A stretch of 64,000 nt of DNA from Prosapia bicincta (Eukaryota > Arthropoda > Insecta > Hemiptera > Cercopidae). The position numbers were made by a program, and so were the translations under genes. Shown in pieces: positions 47,390 through 60,169 of the stretch. The stretch spans positions 81,152,983-81,216,982 of the forward strand of contig JBAIZL010000001.1 in NCBI GenBank assembly GCA_036971475.1. Direction: 5' to 3'. Below the pieces are notes generated by a model, which saw nothing but the letters and a program-made list of their open reading frames with translations, was not told the DNA's origin and ran no database searches. Numbering within the stretch: position 1 is the first letter of the stretch; the number at the start of each line of letters is the position of its first letter.

Positions 47390-47895
47390 AAACATGACTT
47401 TATCAATTGAATGACTTAAAACCTTTTAAATAAACAACTGATCCTTTTAAGAAACATAACTTTATCAACAAACAATTTTACCCTTTTAATTAAACAATTG
47501 ATCTTTTAAAAGACATAAGTTATATCAATAAACAATTTTACCCCTTTAAATAAACAATTGATCATTTAAAACCATAAGCTCTTCAACAAACAATTTGTAC
47601 CCCATTTAATAAACAACTGGTCTTTTAAAAAACATAAGTTTTATCGACAAACAATTATAAACCTTTAAATAAACAATTGATATTTCAAAACAATAAGTGT
47701 ATCAACAAACAATTTTACCCCTTTAAATAAACAATTGATATTTCAAAACCATAAGTTTATCAACAAACAATTTGTACCCCAGTTAATAATCAACTGGTCT
47801 TTTAAAAAACATAAGTAATATCAACAAACAATTTTACCCCTTTAAATAAACAATTGATCTTTTAAAAACATAAGTTTATCAACAAACAAATTGTT
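47390..47895. repeat. Second minisatellite, about 58-61 bp unit
   Basis: About eight divergent copies of ATCAACAAACAATTTTACCC, CTTTAAATAAACAATTGATC, TTTTAAAACATAAGTTT. Repeat anchors occur near 47471, 47531, 47589, 47650, 47708, 47766, 47827 and 47884. It is older than the 55-bp array, to judge by the differences between copies. Every second or third unit carries the variant TTTGTACCCC, suggesting a higher-order pattern. Confidence 0.85.
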
Positions 47896-48177
47896 CTACT
47901 TCTATACCTAATTAAACAAAATATCTTACATCTAAATCTGAAATTCTTAACCTAACATTTGATTTACTAGACACACATAACCTTTGCTAAATATTTACTT
48001 CCTATTATCATTTGTTTACTTTACTTTTAACATAATTCAATTTTACTTTTAATCAAAGAAATTTTTTCAAATTATAAATTTGTCCCCTTTTTCCTATTTC
48101 ACAACCATTTATTTTAATTTTAAATAATGTTGTAAACCATTTAACCCCTTTAAATTTAAACTAAATTTCATTAATAA

Positions 48178-48292
48178 ATTTTAATTAATTTAAATTAATT
48201 ACTTTTAATTGATTCTCATTAATTAATTTTAATTGATCCTCCTTAATTACTTTTAATTGATTCTCATTAATTAATTTTAACTCTTTAACGTT
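48178..48292. repeat. Short AT-rich tandem repeat
   Basis: About three copies of TTAATTGATTCTCATTAATT-type units separated by TTAATTACTTTTAA. Simple, with no further interpretation. Confidence 0.7.
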
Positions 48293-48539
48293 GGTTTAAA
48301 CTATTTAAACAGAAACATTTACTTTCGAATAATCTATATTATTTGGCTCCTTTTCCCCAAAACTCATAACAAATTTTCTTAACTCATGTTTACATTTCAT
48401 TTATCTATCCCTAATTTTTTATATTTAAAAAGCGTTTAATTCCTAACATTGATTTAATTACTTTTTTCAAAACAATTTATAACTTTCTTTATTTAAAATT
48501 TCCAATTTACCAAAAATATAGTTTAATTTCATAATTATA

Positions 48540-49440
48540 AAACTTGTTGGGTGGAGTCCTCCATCTTGTGGTGGAACTTACCCGCCACTAAACACTACCC
48601 CCACTAGTTTATATATTAAACAAAGCCATTGCTTGATATCTGTATATCTTTAATAAGAAAATTTATTTAAATTTAAATTTATGAAATTTCAATGTTCCCC
48701 AAAAAATTTTCAATATAAAATTTTAATTTACTTGAAAAAGAGAGAAGCTAAGATCTGACCTTTACACTTAGAATCGTTTCTCGGGCTAGGTAGATTTCCT
48801 TGGTCTTCTCCCACTATCCATGGTTAGCCATGTTGGATGCGAAATAGCCTCGTCCCACAATGGAAGCGTCACCCAAGCCGTCTCCTTTCTCAGTGGCGTC
48901 CCTGGACCAAAACATTAGCCTTCCACTCCCTGCACATCATTTCTGTGTTGTCTAGTAGAATTCCAGATCCCGATTTAGAAAACTATAAAATTTTGCTCTC
49001 TCACTTTCCGTTTTTTTAATTTCCATTGTTCGATTTATTATTTATTTTTCACTGTTTATGTACAAGAATTTTATTTAAAATTGAAATTTAATCGAATTTG
49101 AATTTTGCACTGTTCACTGTCTTATAGAATTTTGAAGCACTGTTCGTTATTCGTACTTTACTGACTCTAATATTTTCTCACATTGTTCACCCCTAACACA
49201 CACAAACTTGAGGACGCTGCCACATCGATGTTAATATTGGAAACCACTTTTGGACAAGTTACCTCCTCCAAAAGGGTTCCAAAACACACGAAACTACATT
49301 TTTAGCGACTACCTATTCGAGCCTTTAGCCCTACATGTTGGCGTTTTATTTACCGAGTTACAAACTTATTTAGTCTAATTTTAAAGCAAGGAAAGAGGAG
49401 GGGCTGGGACTAATAATTTATGTAATTCTTGTTTAGGTAA
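48540..49440. other. GC-richer block, unclassified
   Basis: It contains TTGGGTGGAGTCCTCCATCT, AAGCCGTCTCCTTTCTCAGT, GGACGCTGCCACATCGATG and AGCGACTACCTATTCGAGCC. A 60-codon frame at 48837-49019 is not convincing. Together with the block at 46150 and the minisatellites it may form one 3.2-kb non-autonomous element. I found no terminal repeats to prove it. Confidence 0.35.
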
Positions 49441-49550
49441 TTTATATATATTCTTCAATTTAATATTATTTATAAAACATATTGCCAATATCAATTATTT
49501 AAAATAATTCAAAAATTGTCATAATTTAATGAACCTAGTACTTTATAGTT

Positions 49551-49660
49551 ATATATATATTCTTGATATTTTAGGTTATCCATTGTTTTTCCGTTGCACT
49601 GTCTTTATGAAGTTAATGTATTACTATTGTAGGTAGTACTTACAATAGTAATACACCAAC

Positions 49661-49673
<13 letters not shown>
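49551..49673. repeat. Foldback family F, copy 3 (shortened)
   Basis: TTCTTGATATTTTAGGTTAT, TTTTTCCGTTGCACTGTCTT, then a small palindrome around GTAGGTAGTACTTAC with TACTATTGTA / TACAATAGTA. The core present in copy 2 (13560-13882) is deleted. It abuts (TA)n (49672-49697) and foldback K. Confidence 0.8.
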
Positions 49674-49701
<28 letters not shown>

Positions 49702-50389
49702 AATTTTTAGACTAGATAGGAGACTAACAGACTTACCTAATGGCAATAGTCCAAAACTGCAATCTCATGGAAATAAACACATATAAAAACTTAACACACT
49801 ATTGAAATATTTCGATCAAAAATTATCTTCATCAATCAAAAAAGAGAAAAACAAAAGACTGAAGTGAACCACAGACGTGTATAAATATCCAAATGTCACA
49901 GATTTATAGTTTATGATATAGTGCTATATGTGATTTGTATAAATATTGTTATAAGTGATTTGTGTAAATATTGATTACTTGAAACTAGATATTAATAGTC
50001 TGTCAGACGGAAGGTAAATGGAGTTGTTAAAAATGATATAAGTTTAGGGGAATGAAAAAGGAGTTTTATCTGATGTTGAGGTTAGGAGGCTCTCTAGATT
50101 TGGTGTACCACTTGTATGATAACTCCCATCTTCTCAATTCTGAAGGATTGCAATCATTCCTTAATTATTTTGGTGGTATAACAATCATTAAAAGATATGA
50201 TGTTGTGACTAGCAGCGTGTTGAGCAGTTGGCCTGTCGATGTTCATGGTTCCAATGTCATGTCTTTGGTCATTCATTCTGATGCTCAGACCATCCTTACC
50301 ATGGGCCGTCTGAGCATCAGAATGAATGACCACAGACATGACGTTGGAACCATGAACATAGACAGGCCAACTGCTCAACACGCTGCTAG

Positions 50390-50628
50390 TGTAATATCTG
50401 TATTCACTGTTATAGGATAGGTACTTTAAGTAATACTCACATCGTTACACTTTCATTCACTATCAGGTGTGAATGAATAAAGATAGATTCAACATTATAC
50501 AGAACGGTTCGAGGCAGACTGCCATCCGGAACGTCCACACTCAACTAGGGACACTGGAGTGGGGGGGTCATGGAGCACCTTGATAGTATTTTATATAGTC
50601 ATAGATGTAGTCAGTTACATACATTGTA
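50390..50628 (-). repeat. 3' LTR of the gypsy-like element
   Basis: Aligned with 52081-52319 over its length with roughly a dozen differences visible (for example CAGACTGCCATCC against CAGACCCATCC). The boundary at its purine-tract side shows GTA where the other LTR has ACA, so one or two terminal bases have mutated. Confidence 0.88.
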
Positions 50629-50861
50629 ATTCCTCCCCTTTAACTTCAAACCATACACAATTTACACTAAATAAGAATTCACAATTGAATAATTAAATCA
50701 CATGAACAAAAACAACAATAATGCCAGAAATATGTTACTAACATATTTGAACTAAATATGTTACTAACTTGAATTATTAATTAACTTAAGAACAAAACTC
50801 TTTAAATATTTCACATTGTTTAATCAAGTTATACTAGAATAATGACATGATAATAAACTAC

Positions 50862-51218
50862 TTACAAATCTAGCTTCACAACGGGTTTTCTATCTCTTGT
50901 GGGATACCTACGATCAGCTGATCTGATCGACTGGGGTGGAGAGGTATTCTGAAACGTGATATTTGGTTTAGGACAGGAATGAGCTCTAGGGCTGACTTTT
51001 GATGGTGTACACATGGGTTGAGGTGATGTCATTGACTTGTCATCTGCCACTTTTTCAAATGCATTTGGAGCTAACCATAAATCAGATTTAACATTTATGT
51101 TTTGTTGCGCAGAATTATCCCTTCCGCTTCCTAAACCAATTAGTTGATCTAAATGGCGTTTCCATACTTTATCATTTACTTCTATTAAGTAAGACACTGC
51201 ACTTATTATTTTAATCAC
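50862..51218 (-). pseudogene. gypsy integrase C-terminal remnant
   Basis: Encodes VSYLIEVNDKVWKRHLDQL near its start, the C-terminal integrase segment of Ty3/gypsy elements (hydrophobic-V-NG-x-WKRH-x-DQL). A basic, Pro/Ser-rich tail follows, ending RRYPTRDRKPVVKLDL. It overlaps the end of the upstream frame at 51215-51218. A frameshift joins it to that frame. Confidence 0.8.
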
Positions 51219-51853
51219 TTTTCCTTCCCTCCATTTAATTTTTCCTTACCGTAGGCCCTCCTGTAGGCCCTTACCATAACCGGCTGTCCCACAAACAATT
51301 CTCTGGTTTTGCTACCACCATAATTAGCTATTTGCTTACTTTGCTTATTACTAACAACTTCTTGTACATTTGGTCTGATCAGATCTAGCCTAGTTCTTAA
51401 ATTGCGATTAAACATTAACTTTGCTGGTGTTTCATTTGTTGTTGAGTGCAAAGCATTCCTATAAGCTAATAAAGATCTATACAGAGATACATCCACATTT
51501 TCATTACCAATAATGCCACTTTTAATTCTTTTCTTAACCAACTTGACAGCATTCTCATGTTGAACCCTCAAACTAAACTTGTACCGTTCCGTTATAACTG
51601 ACAGCTTCGGCTTTAAATGCTTTTGTACTAACTGTGCAATTTGATCAAACGTTTTACTTGTTGGTTTTTCTGGTACACATAAGTTTTTTAATAAATTATA
51701 TGTTTTAAGGCTCATTACAGTTAACAGTGTTGAAATTTTTTTATTCTCTTTGATATCATTTGCATCAATAAATATTTCTAATCTCTCAATGTACGAATCC
51801 CACGTTTCCTCTGCACCGTCAAATTGACCTATGTTGCCGATTAGACCTGCCAT
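51215..51853 (-). pseudogene. gag start fused to integrase by internal deletion
   Basis: The ATG at 51853 gives MAGLIGNIGQFDGAEETWDS, a capsid-type gag N-terminus that continues to about residue 97 (RYKFSLRVQ). The next residues, HENAVKLVKKRIKSGII and YRSLLAYRNALHSTTNETPA, belong to the late integrase core, then LFVGQPVMVR. All of nucleocapsid, protease, RT, RNase H and most of integrase is missing. The deletion left the reading open, producing a chimeric 212-residue frame. I only describe the break and do not reconstruct the product. Confidence 0.88.
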
Positions 51854-52080
51854 TTTCTTACTTTAATATTGCTACTTCTGTCATATGTCATACACCTTAC
51901 TACCTTACTACTGTCATAAATTCTTCAATCTACTTTAGTTACTAATATTCCGTAATACACCTTCCTGCATTAACGGCATTCATTTTACACTTGACCACGT
52001 GCAATACAAGAGAGGTTAGAATACAACAACCGGCACATTTTAATTACAGTTTACTTTAAACATAAATTCTCATCGCCAAT

Positions 52081-52319
52081 TGTAATATCTGTATTTACTG
52101 TTATAGGATAGGTACTTTAAGTAATACTCACATCGTTACACTTTCATTAACTATCAGGTGTGAATGGATAAAGATAGATTCAACATTATACAGAACGATT
52201 CGAGACAGACCCATCCGGAACGTCCACACTAAACTAGGAACACTGGAGTGGGGGGGGGGCATGGAGCACCTTGATAGTATTTTATTTAGTCATAGATGTA
52301 GTCAGTTACATACATTACA
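52081..52319 (-). repeat. 5' LTR of the gypsy-like element
   Basis: Begins TGTAATGTATGTAACTGACT on the minus strand (52319 down) and ends GATATTACA at 52081, so it has TG...CA ends. The run of nine or more G (around 52248-52259 on +) is longer than in the other LTR. Confidence 0.9.
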
Positions 52320-52734
52320 GCTAGTCACAACATCATATCTTTCAATGATTGTTATACCACCAAAATAATTAAGGCTCTCCCCCCCTGATTGCAATCCTTC
52401 AGAATTGAGAAGATGAGAGTTATCATACAAGTGGTACACCAAATCTAGAGAGCCTCCTAACCTCAACATTAGATAAAACTCCTTTTACATTCCCCCAAAC
52501 TTATATCATTTTTAACAACTCCATTTACCTTCCTTCTGACAGACTATTAATATCTAGTTTCAAGTAATGAATATTTATACAAATCACATATAACAATATT
52601 TACACAAATCACATATAGCACTATATCATAAACTATAAATCTGTGACATTGGAATATTTATACACATCTGTGGTTCACTTCAGTCTTTTGTTTTTCTCTT
52701 TTATGATTGATGAAGATAATTTTTGATTGAAATA

Positions 52735-55700
52735 CAGTCAAACCTCTATATAACAAACCTCCAGATAATGAAATCCTCTATATAACGAATTTTTATCATG
52801 TCCCATGACATTTTAGAAGTTATACTGCTTATTTACCTCTATGTAACGAATTTCAGACCTCTAAATAACGAAGTTTTTTTCCACTTTAACCGAAGAAATG
52901 TAGTGTTGTATAGGCAGCTCACAATGGCATTTCCAGGAAATTGTTTATTTTCATCAGGAAGGTCAACAAAACCAAGAATGGTAGGCGAAACACATGTCGG
53001 CAATTGACTGCATGTTATGGTTCGGTTCAGTTAACACGTTCAGCACGGCTAGCGTTCAGGCACGCTCTGGGTTCCTTTACAGATGTGCTCCCAGCTTATT
53101 TCCTTAGATACGGCGAGCTCACCGGCACGCTCACTCCCAGGCTAATTGAAACTTCTCTAGTGCCGATATCTGTATAAAGGTTTGATTTTTACATCAGTGT
53201 TTTAAAAGAATTTGGAGAACATTGTGCCCGAGTTGTTTTTAAATCCGACCATCCCAAGTTAACTTTTGATGATTCAACTGAAACAATGATTCAGGAAATT
53301 TTATTAACAGATTTAATTTGGTTTAACTTTTATATTTTAATGTCTTTTTTTAGTTTGAACCATTTAACGCGGCAGAATATCCGGTAAAAACAACGATCAT
53401 AAATATTAACCTAGCTTTCTGAACTAACGTAACAAAGGAAACGATAGCTGTCCTATTAGAGTTAATAAACCAACTGGAGGTGGGAACAGACTATTGTAAA
53501 TATGAGTCATTGACAAAATGCTTGGATGCCCGAAAACCTAATGTGTCAACATAAGGTTGTAGTAAACAAATGTCAGCTAATCTCGGCTATAAATAGTCTC
53601 CGACGTGACATTGTATTATCTATGTTTCCGATTACATTATCGATCTCTATGGCTTTGTGGAACACGTGGCACAAATGTTGCTAGCTCAGTTACTTATTTT
53701 TATTCGTGCTGTGAGTTTGTCGTGCTGTGAAAAAATGTCAAAAAAAGTGTTTAAGTGTAGCAGAAAAAGTGAGTGTTTTACGAGAGGTTGATGAAGGAGT
53801 AAAAAAGTTGGATGTTGCGAAAAAATTTGGTATAGAGTTTGTTATCCACTATTCTAAAAAACGGGATCAAATTCTAAAACAAAGTGTTTCTTATGAATTG
53901 CAAAGAAAGGAAATGAAACTTTGTACATTTGACAATATCGATAACGCGATGATTAAATGGGTTACGGTAATGCGCGAGAAAAATCTTCCATTGTCAGGAA
54001 ATCTTATTAAAGAAAAGGCTTTGGAATTTGCAGCATCATTAGGATACAGTGGCTTTAATGCAAGTAACGGTTAAATAGAAAAATTCAAAAACCGCCATAA
54101 GATTGTTCAAAAAGTCATTTCAGGAGAAAGTGCTAGTGTTAATATCCCCACTTGTGAATTTGGAAAGGAAATGTGTTGGAAAAAGTTTTAAATGATTATG
54201 AACCGAAAGACATTTTCAATGCTGATGAGACGGATCTGATTTTTAAATGTTTGCCCAACAAGACACTAACTTTTAAAACCGACCCTTGTTTTGGAGGAAA
54301 AGGAAGCAAAGAAAGGATCACCGTATTAGTGGCAGCTAACATGTTAGGGACAGAAAAACTCAAATTGCTTGTGATTGGAAAAAGCAAATCTCCGTGATGT
54401 TTCCGATCTGTCAAGTCCTTAGAAGTTAATTACGCGTTTAATAAAAAGGCGTGGATGACGAGCGAAATTTTCATTGAATGGATATTGAAGCTGGACAAGC
54501 CGATCTCCAAAGAGAAAAGGAAAATTGCACTTTTCATCGACAACTGCCCTGCACATCCGCATGACATCAATACCAAACTGAAGAGTGTCAATGTGTTTGT
54601 CTTTCCACCAAATGTTACATCGATACTTCAACCCCTCTCGATCAGGAAGTAATAAAAAATTTAAAGCTACATAGCAGAAAAAGAATTTTAAAAAGATTGT
54701 GACTACCGTAGAGAACAATGAAATCTTACCCAAAAACATTGTTAATCTAAGGGACTGTATCGCTGAATTGGCAAAAGTTTGGACTAATGGCGTGAAGAAA
54801 ACAACAGTTTTTAATTGTTTCTCCAAAGCTGGATTTAATTCAGTCACAGATGAAGAGGACAGTGAGGACAACATGACTTTAAGTGAATTAAAAAAGTAAT
54901 GGGATTTTCTGAAGAGTTCAGGAAACGTAGCTGATGACGTTCCACTTGAAGATTTTATTTGTCTGGAAGAAGATTTGGCTGTTTCCAATTTTCCAGACGA
55001 CGAAGACATACTCCAAAGCGTCCAGATGACAAACTCAAATGAAATTTTGAAAGATGATGACGATGATTGTGATGAACCTGAAGAGAAGAACCCTACAGAT
55101 CATGAAGTTTTACAAGCTTTCAAAATCATCAGGTGAGGATTTAAACTGAAAGACGGTGTACCAGACAACATTTTTGATAGTCTGAATAAATGTGAAACAT
55201 TCATTGAATGTGATGTTTCATTCAAACGTAAAGTGCAACAAAAAATTACTAACTTTTTCAAGTAAAATTTTGAAAACTAGAAACGGTTTAAAAAGTACCT
55301 ATACGAAGTTACTGTATTTACAGTACTGTATTACTGTACGTCGTATTTTTAATTTAATACAGTATTTGTTTCTCCGGATACGGTCTGTGTAGTGTATACA
55401 ACAGTTTGTGTTGTTTGAAATTGAATTGTGTATATAAAAATAAAATACTGATAGATTGTGTTATTCAAATAAAATCAGTAAAGGCAGTTAATAAATGTAA
55501 TACGGTTAATCAATAATAAAGTTACTAAATTACGGCTTACTGAGTTTGCTTCGATTAAATTTCACTACGTTCAAGTCATGCTCCCTGAAAATGAATTGGT
55601 GAGTGTACTTATTTACCAGTAAGTTTTCATAAGCATTAGCTACCTTATCATAATAGCCTATATAGAGTAGACCCGATGAAAAATATTGAATGTGGATATC

Positions 55701-55973
55701 TAATACAATGCAGAAACATCAAAAAAACATTTTTACCAACTTGAATTTCAAATAAATTAAGACTTTATAAAACATTATCCTATATTAGCATTGGCCTATT
55801 ACACTAACTACGCTCGCGATATTATAATGTATACCTTTTACTACCGCAGGTAGTGCGATATGCGTAAGATAGGGTGGGAGCATTCTTTACAACACAACCT
55901 CTCAATATCGAATACCTCTCTACAACAAATTTTTTCTCTGGATAATCGACTTCGTTATACAGAGGTTCAAATG
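52735..55973 (+). mobile_element. Tigger/pogo-type transposon, complete
   Basis: The ends are CAGTCAAACCTCTATATAAC and, complemented, CATTTGAACCTCTGTATAAC, with TA at 52733-52734 and 55974-55975. The inner repeats (CTATATAACGAATTTT, CTATGTAACGAATTTC) near the left end resemble subterminal binding sites. The 3.2-kb length includes a nearly complete transposase gene. The TA target and termini are typical of Tigger. It interrupts the right arm of foldback K. Confidence 0.93.
53735..55265 (+). pseudogene. Tigger transposase, about five lesions
   Basis: The ATG at 53735 is followed by a poly-A frameshift. The N-terminal helix-turn-helix reads CLSVAEKVSVLREVDEGVKK and LDVAKKFGI. The CENP-B-type second helix reads ALEFAASLGYSGFNASNG, followed by an in-frame stop (54072-54074) and IEKFKNRHKI. 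DDE parts are IFNADETDLIF (about 54215), LFIDNCPAHPHD (about 54533) and FPPNVTSILQPL (about 54602). The C-terminus ends KVQQKITNFFK, then stop at 55265. Other breaks are near 54175, 54396, 54650 and 54897. Apart from these the full domain order is kept, so the copy is moderately young. Confidence 0.92.
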
Positions 55974-56121
55974 TATTTCAATAGTGTTTTAAGTTTTTAT
56001 ATGTGTTTATTTCCATGAGATTGCAGTTTTGGACTATTGCCATTAGGTAAGTCTGTCAGTCTCCTATCTAGTCCAAAAATTCCTAAAAGAGCTTTAAGCT
56101 CTACTAGAACTAACATATATA

Positions 56122-56480
<359 letters not shown>

Positions 56481-56510
56481 ATTTATTTAATAGATGCATT
56501 TATTTAATAG

Positions 56511-56841
56511 AGGAGGAGACCACAGCTACAATCCAACCAAATCCAAATGAAATAAATGATGATTCTGATGTAGTTCCACCTAGAAGATCTTATAAGCTAC
56601 TAGAAATTCTTGGCAAAAGAAGACGTATGGAATTAGAAGCTAAACAATCTAGAATAAAATCTGAACTGGAAGAAATCTGCAAAAATTTAGATTCAGCAGA
56701 ATCTTCAAAACAAGGAGAAGAAAGTGTTGGTAGCGAAATAACCAAGAATTTAGAATCAAATCTAGAAAAAAATCAATCTACACCATCATCATCTCATTTA
56801 GTACAAAGTACATCAGATTCTGAAAGCGTTTACAATGTTTG
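56511..56841 (+). CDS. Exon: coiled-coil and Ser/Glu-rich segment
   Basis: Acceptor ATTTAATAG ending 56510, donor TTTG|GTATGT. It enters with two bases (AG) that complete the G from 38217 to Glu, and leaves with two bases. 109 complete codons: ETTATIQPNPNEINDDSDVV, PPRRSYKLLEILGKRRRMEL, then a heptad-like ELEAKQSRIKSELEEICKNL, then Ser/Glu/Asn-rich to DSESVYNV. The central stretch is a likely coiled coil. No named domain. It is the longest open exon of the model and its composition fits the middle region of a Rab effector. The acceptor lacks a normal pyrimidine tract. Confidence 0.65.
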
Positions 56842-59253
<2,412 letters not shown>

Positions 59254-59390
59254 TAGTATGTTTGATTCCAGTAATGAAAGATCAGAGGTATATTTTGATA
59301 GCAGTGATCTTGCATCAAATTCTTTTTCAAGCTTGGATTCAGGCTATTTGGCAGATTTAGATGATGTAATTATTTCTCAGATATGTAACG
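59254..59390 (+). CDS. Exon: Ser/Asp-rich segment
   Basis: Acceptor TTTTGTCAAG ending 59253, donor AACG|GTAAGT. It enters with one base (T) that completes TG from 56841 to Cys and leaves with one base. 45 codons: SMFDSSNERSEVYFDSSDLA, SNSFSSLDSGYLADLDDVII, SQICN. The acceptor was chosen among several AGs because it alone gives the right phase and avoids the TAA at 59231. The donor is consensus. Serine- and aspartate-rich, likely disordered and phosphorylatable. Confidence 0.6.
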
Positions 59391-59517
59391 GTAAGTATTT
59401 TTTTACATATATTGCTTCGAATTTTTAAAAAAATTCAAGGTTTTATTATTGTTTGGGATCTTATCTTAAAAAAATAATGGTATTCTTAAAATGTCTGAAA
59501 TACATGATTTTTTAAAG

Positions 59518-59675
59518 ATATGATTGATTCATTTACTTGCATGGATTCTCAAAGTATCTCAGTACCATGGGATTTGAGCATATTCCAAAGAAAAACATTT
59601 AATAGGCTCAAGGATTGTTCCCCTAGAGTGTCCTTAGCCAATACCTCTTGCCTTAACTCGGCAGAACTGACTTAG
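59518..59675 (+). CDS. Candidate terminal exon with stop
   Basis: Acceptor TTTTTTAAAG ending 59517. The first two bases complete the split codon from 59390 to Asp. It then stays open for 51 codons, MIDSFTCMDSQSISVPWDLS, IFQRKTFNRLKDCSPRVSLA, NTSCLNSAELT, to TAG at 59673-59675. GC content is visibly higher than in the neighbouring introns. If right, the protein ends without C2 domains. The acceptor context is only moderate and no polyadenylation signal was identified nearby. Confidence 0.45.
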
Positions 59676-60169
59676 ATTGACCCACGGACTGGCTCACGGT
59701 TAATTAGACCAGCTTTAATAAGCAACGGCTGTGTTCGATACAAAGGTGTTTTTATTTCTATTAAAACTCCAGAAAAGTATTTATAAATAGTTATTTGATT
59801 ATTTTATGTAGGATATATGTGCAAAAAATATTTATGTAACAATGAAAAAACTAATTGTATAAATCACAGTACTGTTTAATCTATTGTCATTACGCTATAA
59901 ACAAAAGTTGAGTAGGTCTACTAAAAATGTTTTAAAATTAAGTTTATACCAAAAAATATTATATTGACAATAACATATAAATATATAATTGAATATTGAT
60001 ACACGGTATATATAAAACATTACAATTAGCCTACTTCTAAAAACTACAAATATTTTTGTCCAACTAAATTCATTAAAAATTAGGTTTTCAAGTACATAAT
60101 ATAAATTTTTTAAAAAAGTAAACAAGCTCTCTGTAAATATGTGTGTACTATTTTTCACCTCATTTATGG

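Larger units (their letters stand above)
50390..52319 (-). mobile_element. Ty3/gypsy-like LTR retrotransposon, internally deleted
   Basis: Two LTRs of about 239 bp at 50390-50628 and 52081-52319, with target duplication GCTAG at 50385-50389 and 52320-52324. On the minus strand the LTR runs from TGTAATGTATG to GATATTACA. Next to the 5' LTR is a candidate primer-binding site beginning TTGGCGATGAGAA (52080 down). Next to the 3' LTR is a purine tract AAAGGGGAGGAAT (about 50641-50629). The internal part keeps only the ends of the coding region. Confidence 0.92.
49698..56100. mobile_element. Foldback family K, full copy carrying two nested elements
   Basis: The left arm 49698-50294 and the right arm (50300-50389 + 52325-52732 + 55976-56100) are reverse complements of about 0.6 kb. 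The right arm is split by an LTR element and a Tigger. The palindrome centre is near 50295 (CCATCCTTACCATGGGCCGT). The terminal part contains AGGAGACTAACAGACTTACC on the left and GTAAGTCTGTCAGTCTCCTA on the right. The core on the minus strand of the left arm is TTGATGA ... TTTTTGATC GAAAT (about 49836-49806). Both outer sides abut microsatellites. Confidence 0.9.

Noticed and set aside
50052..50420. 122-codon + frame with a matching 75-codon minus frame
   Set aside because: Both are produced by the palindrome centre of foldback K, which reads almost the same on each strand. No similarity to a protein.
54419..55009. 196-codon minus-strand frame, Ser-rich
   Set aside because: Antisense of the Tigger transposase; the + strand shows the HTH and DDE motifs.
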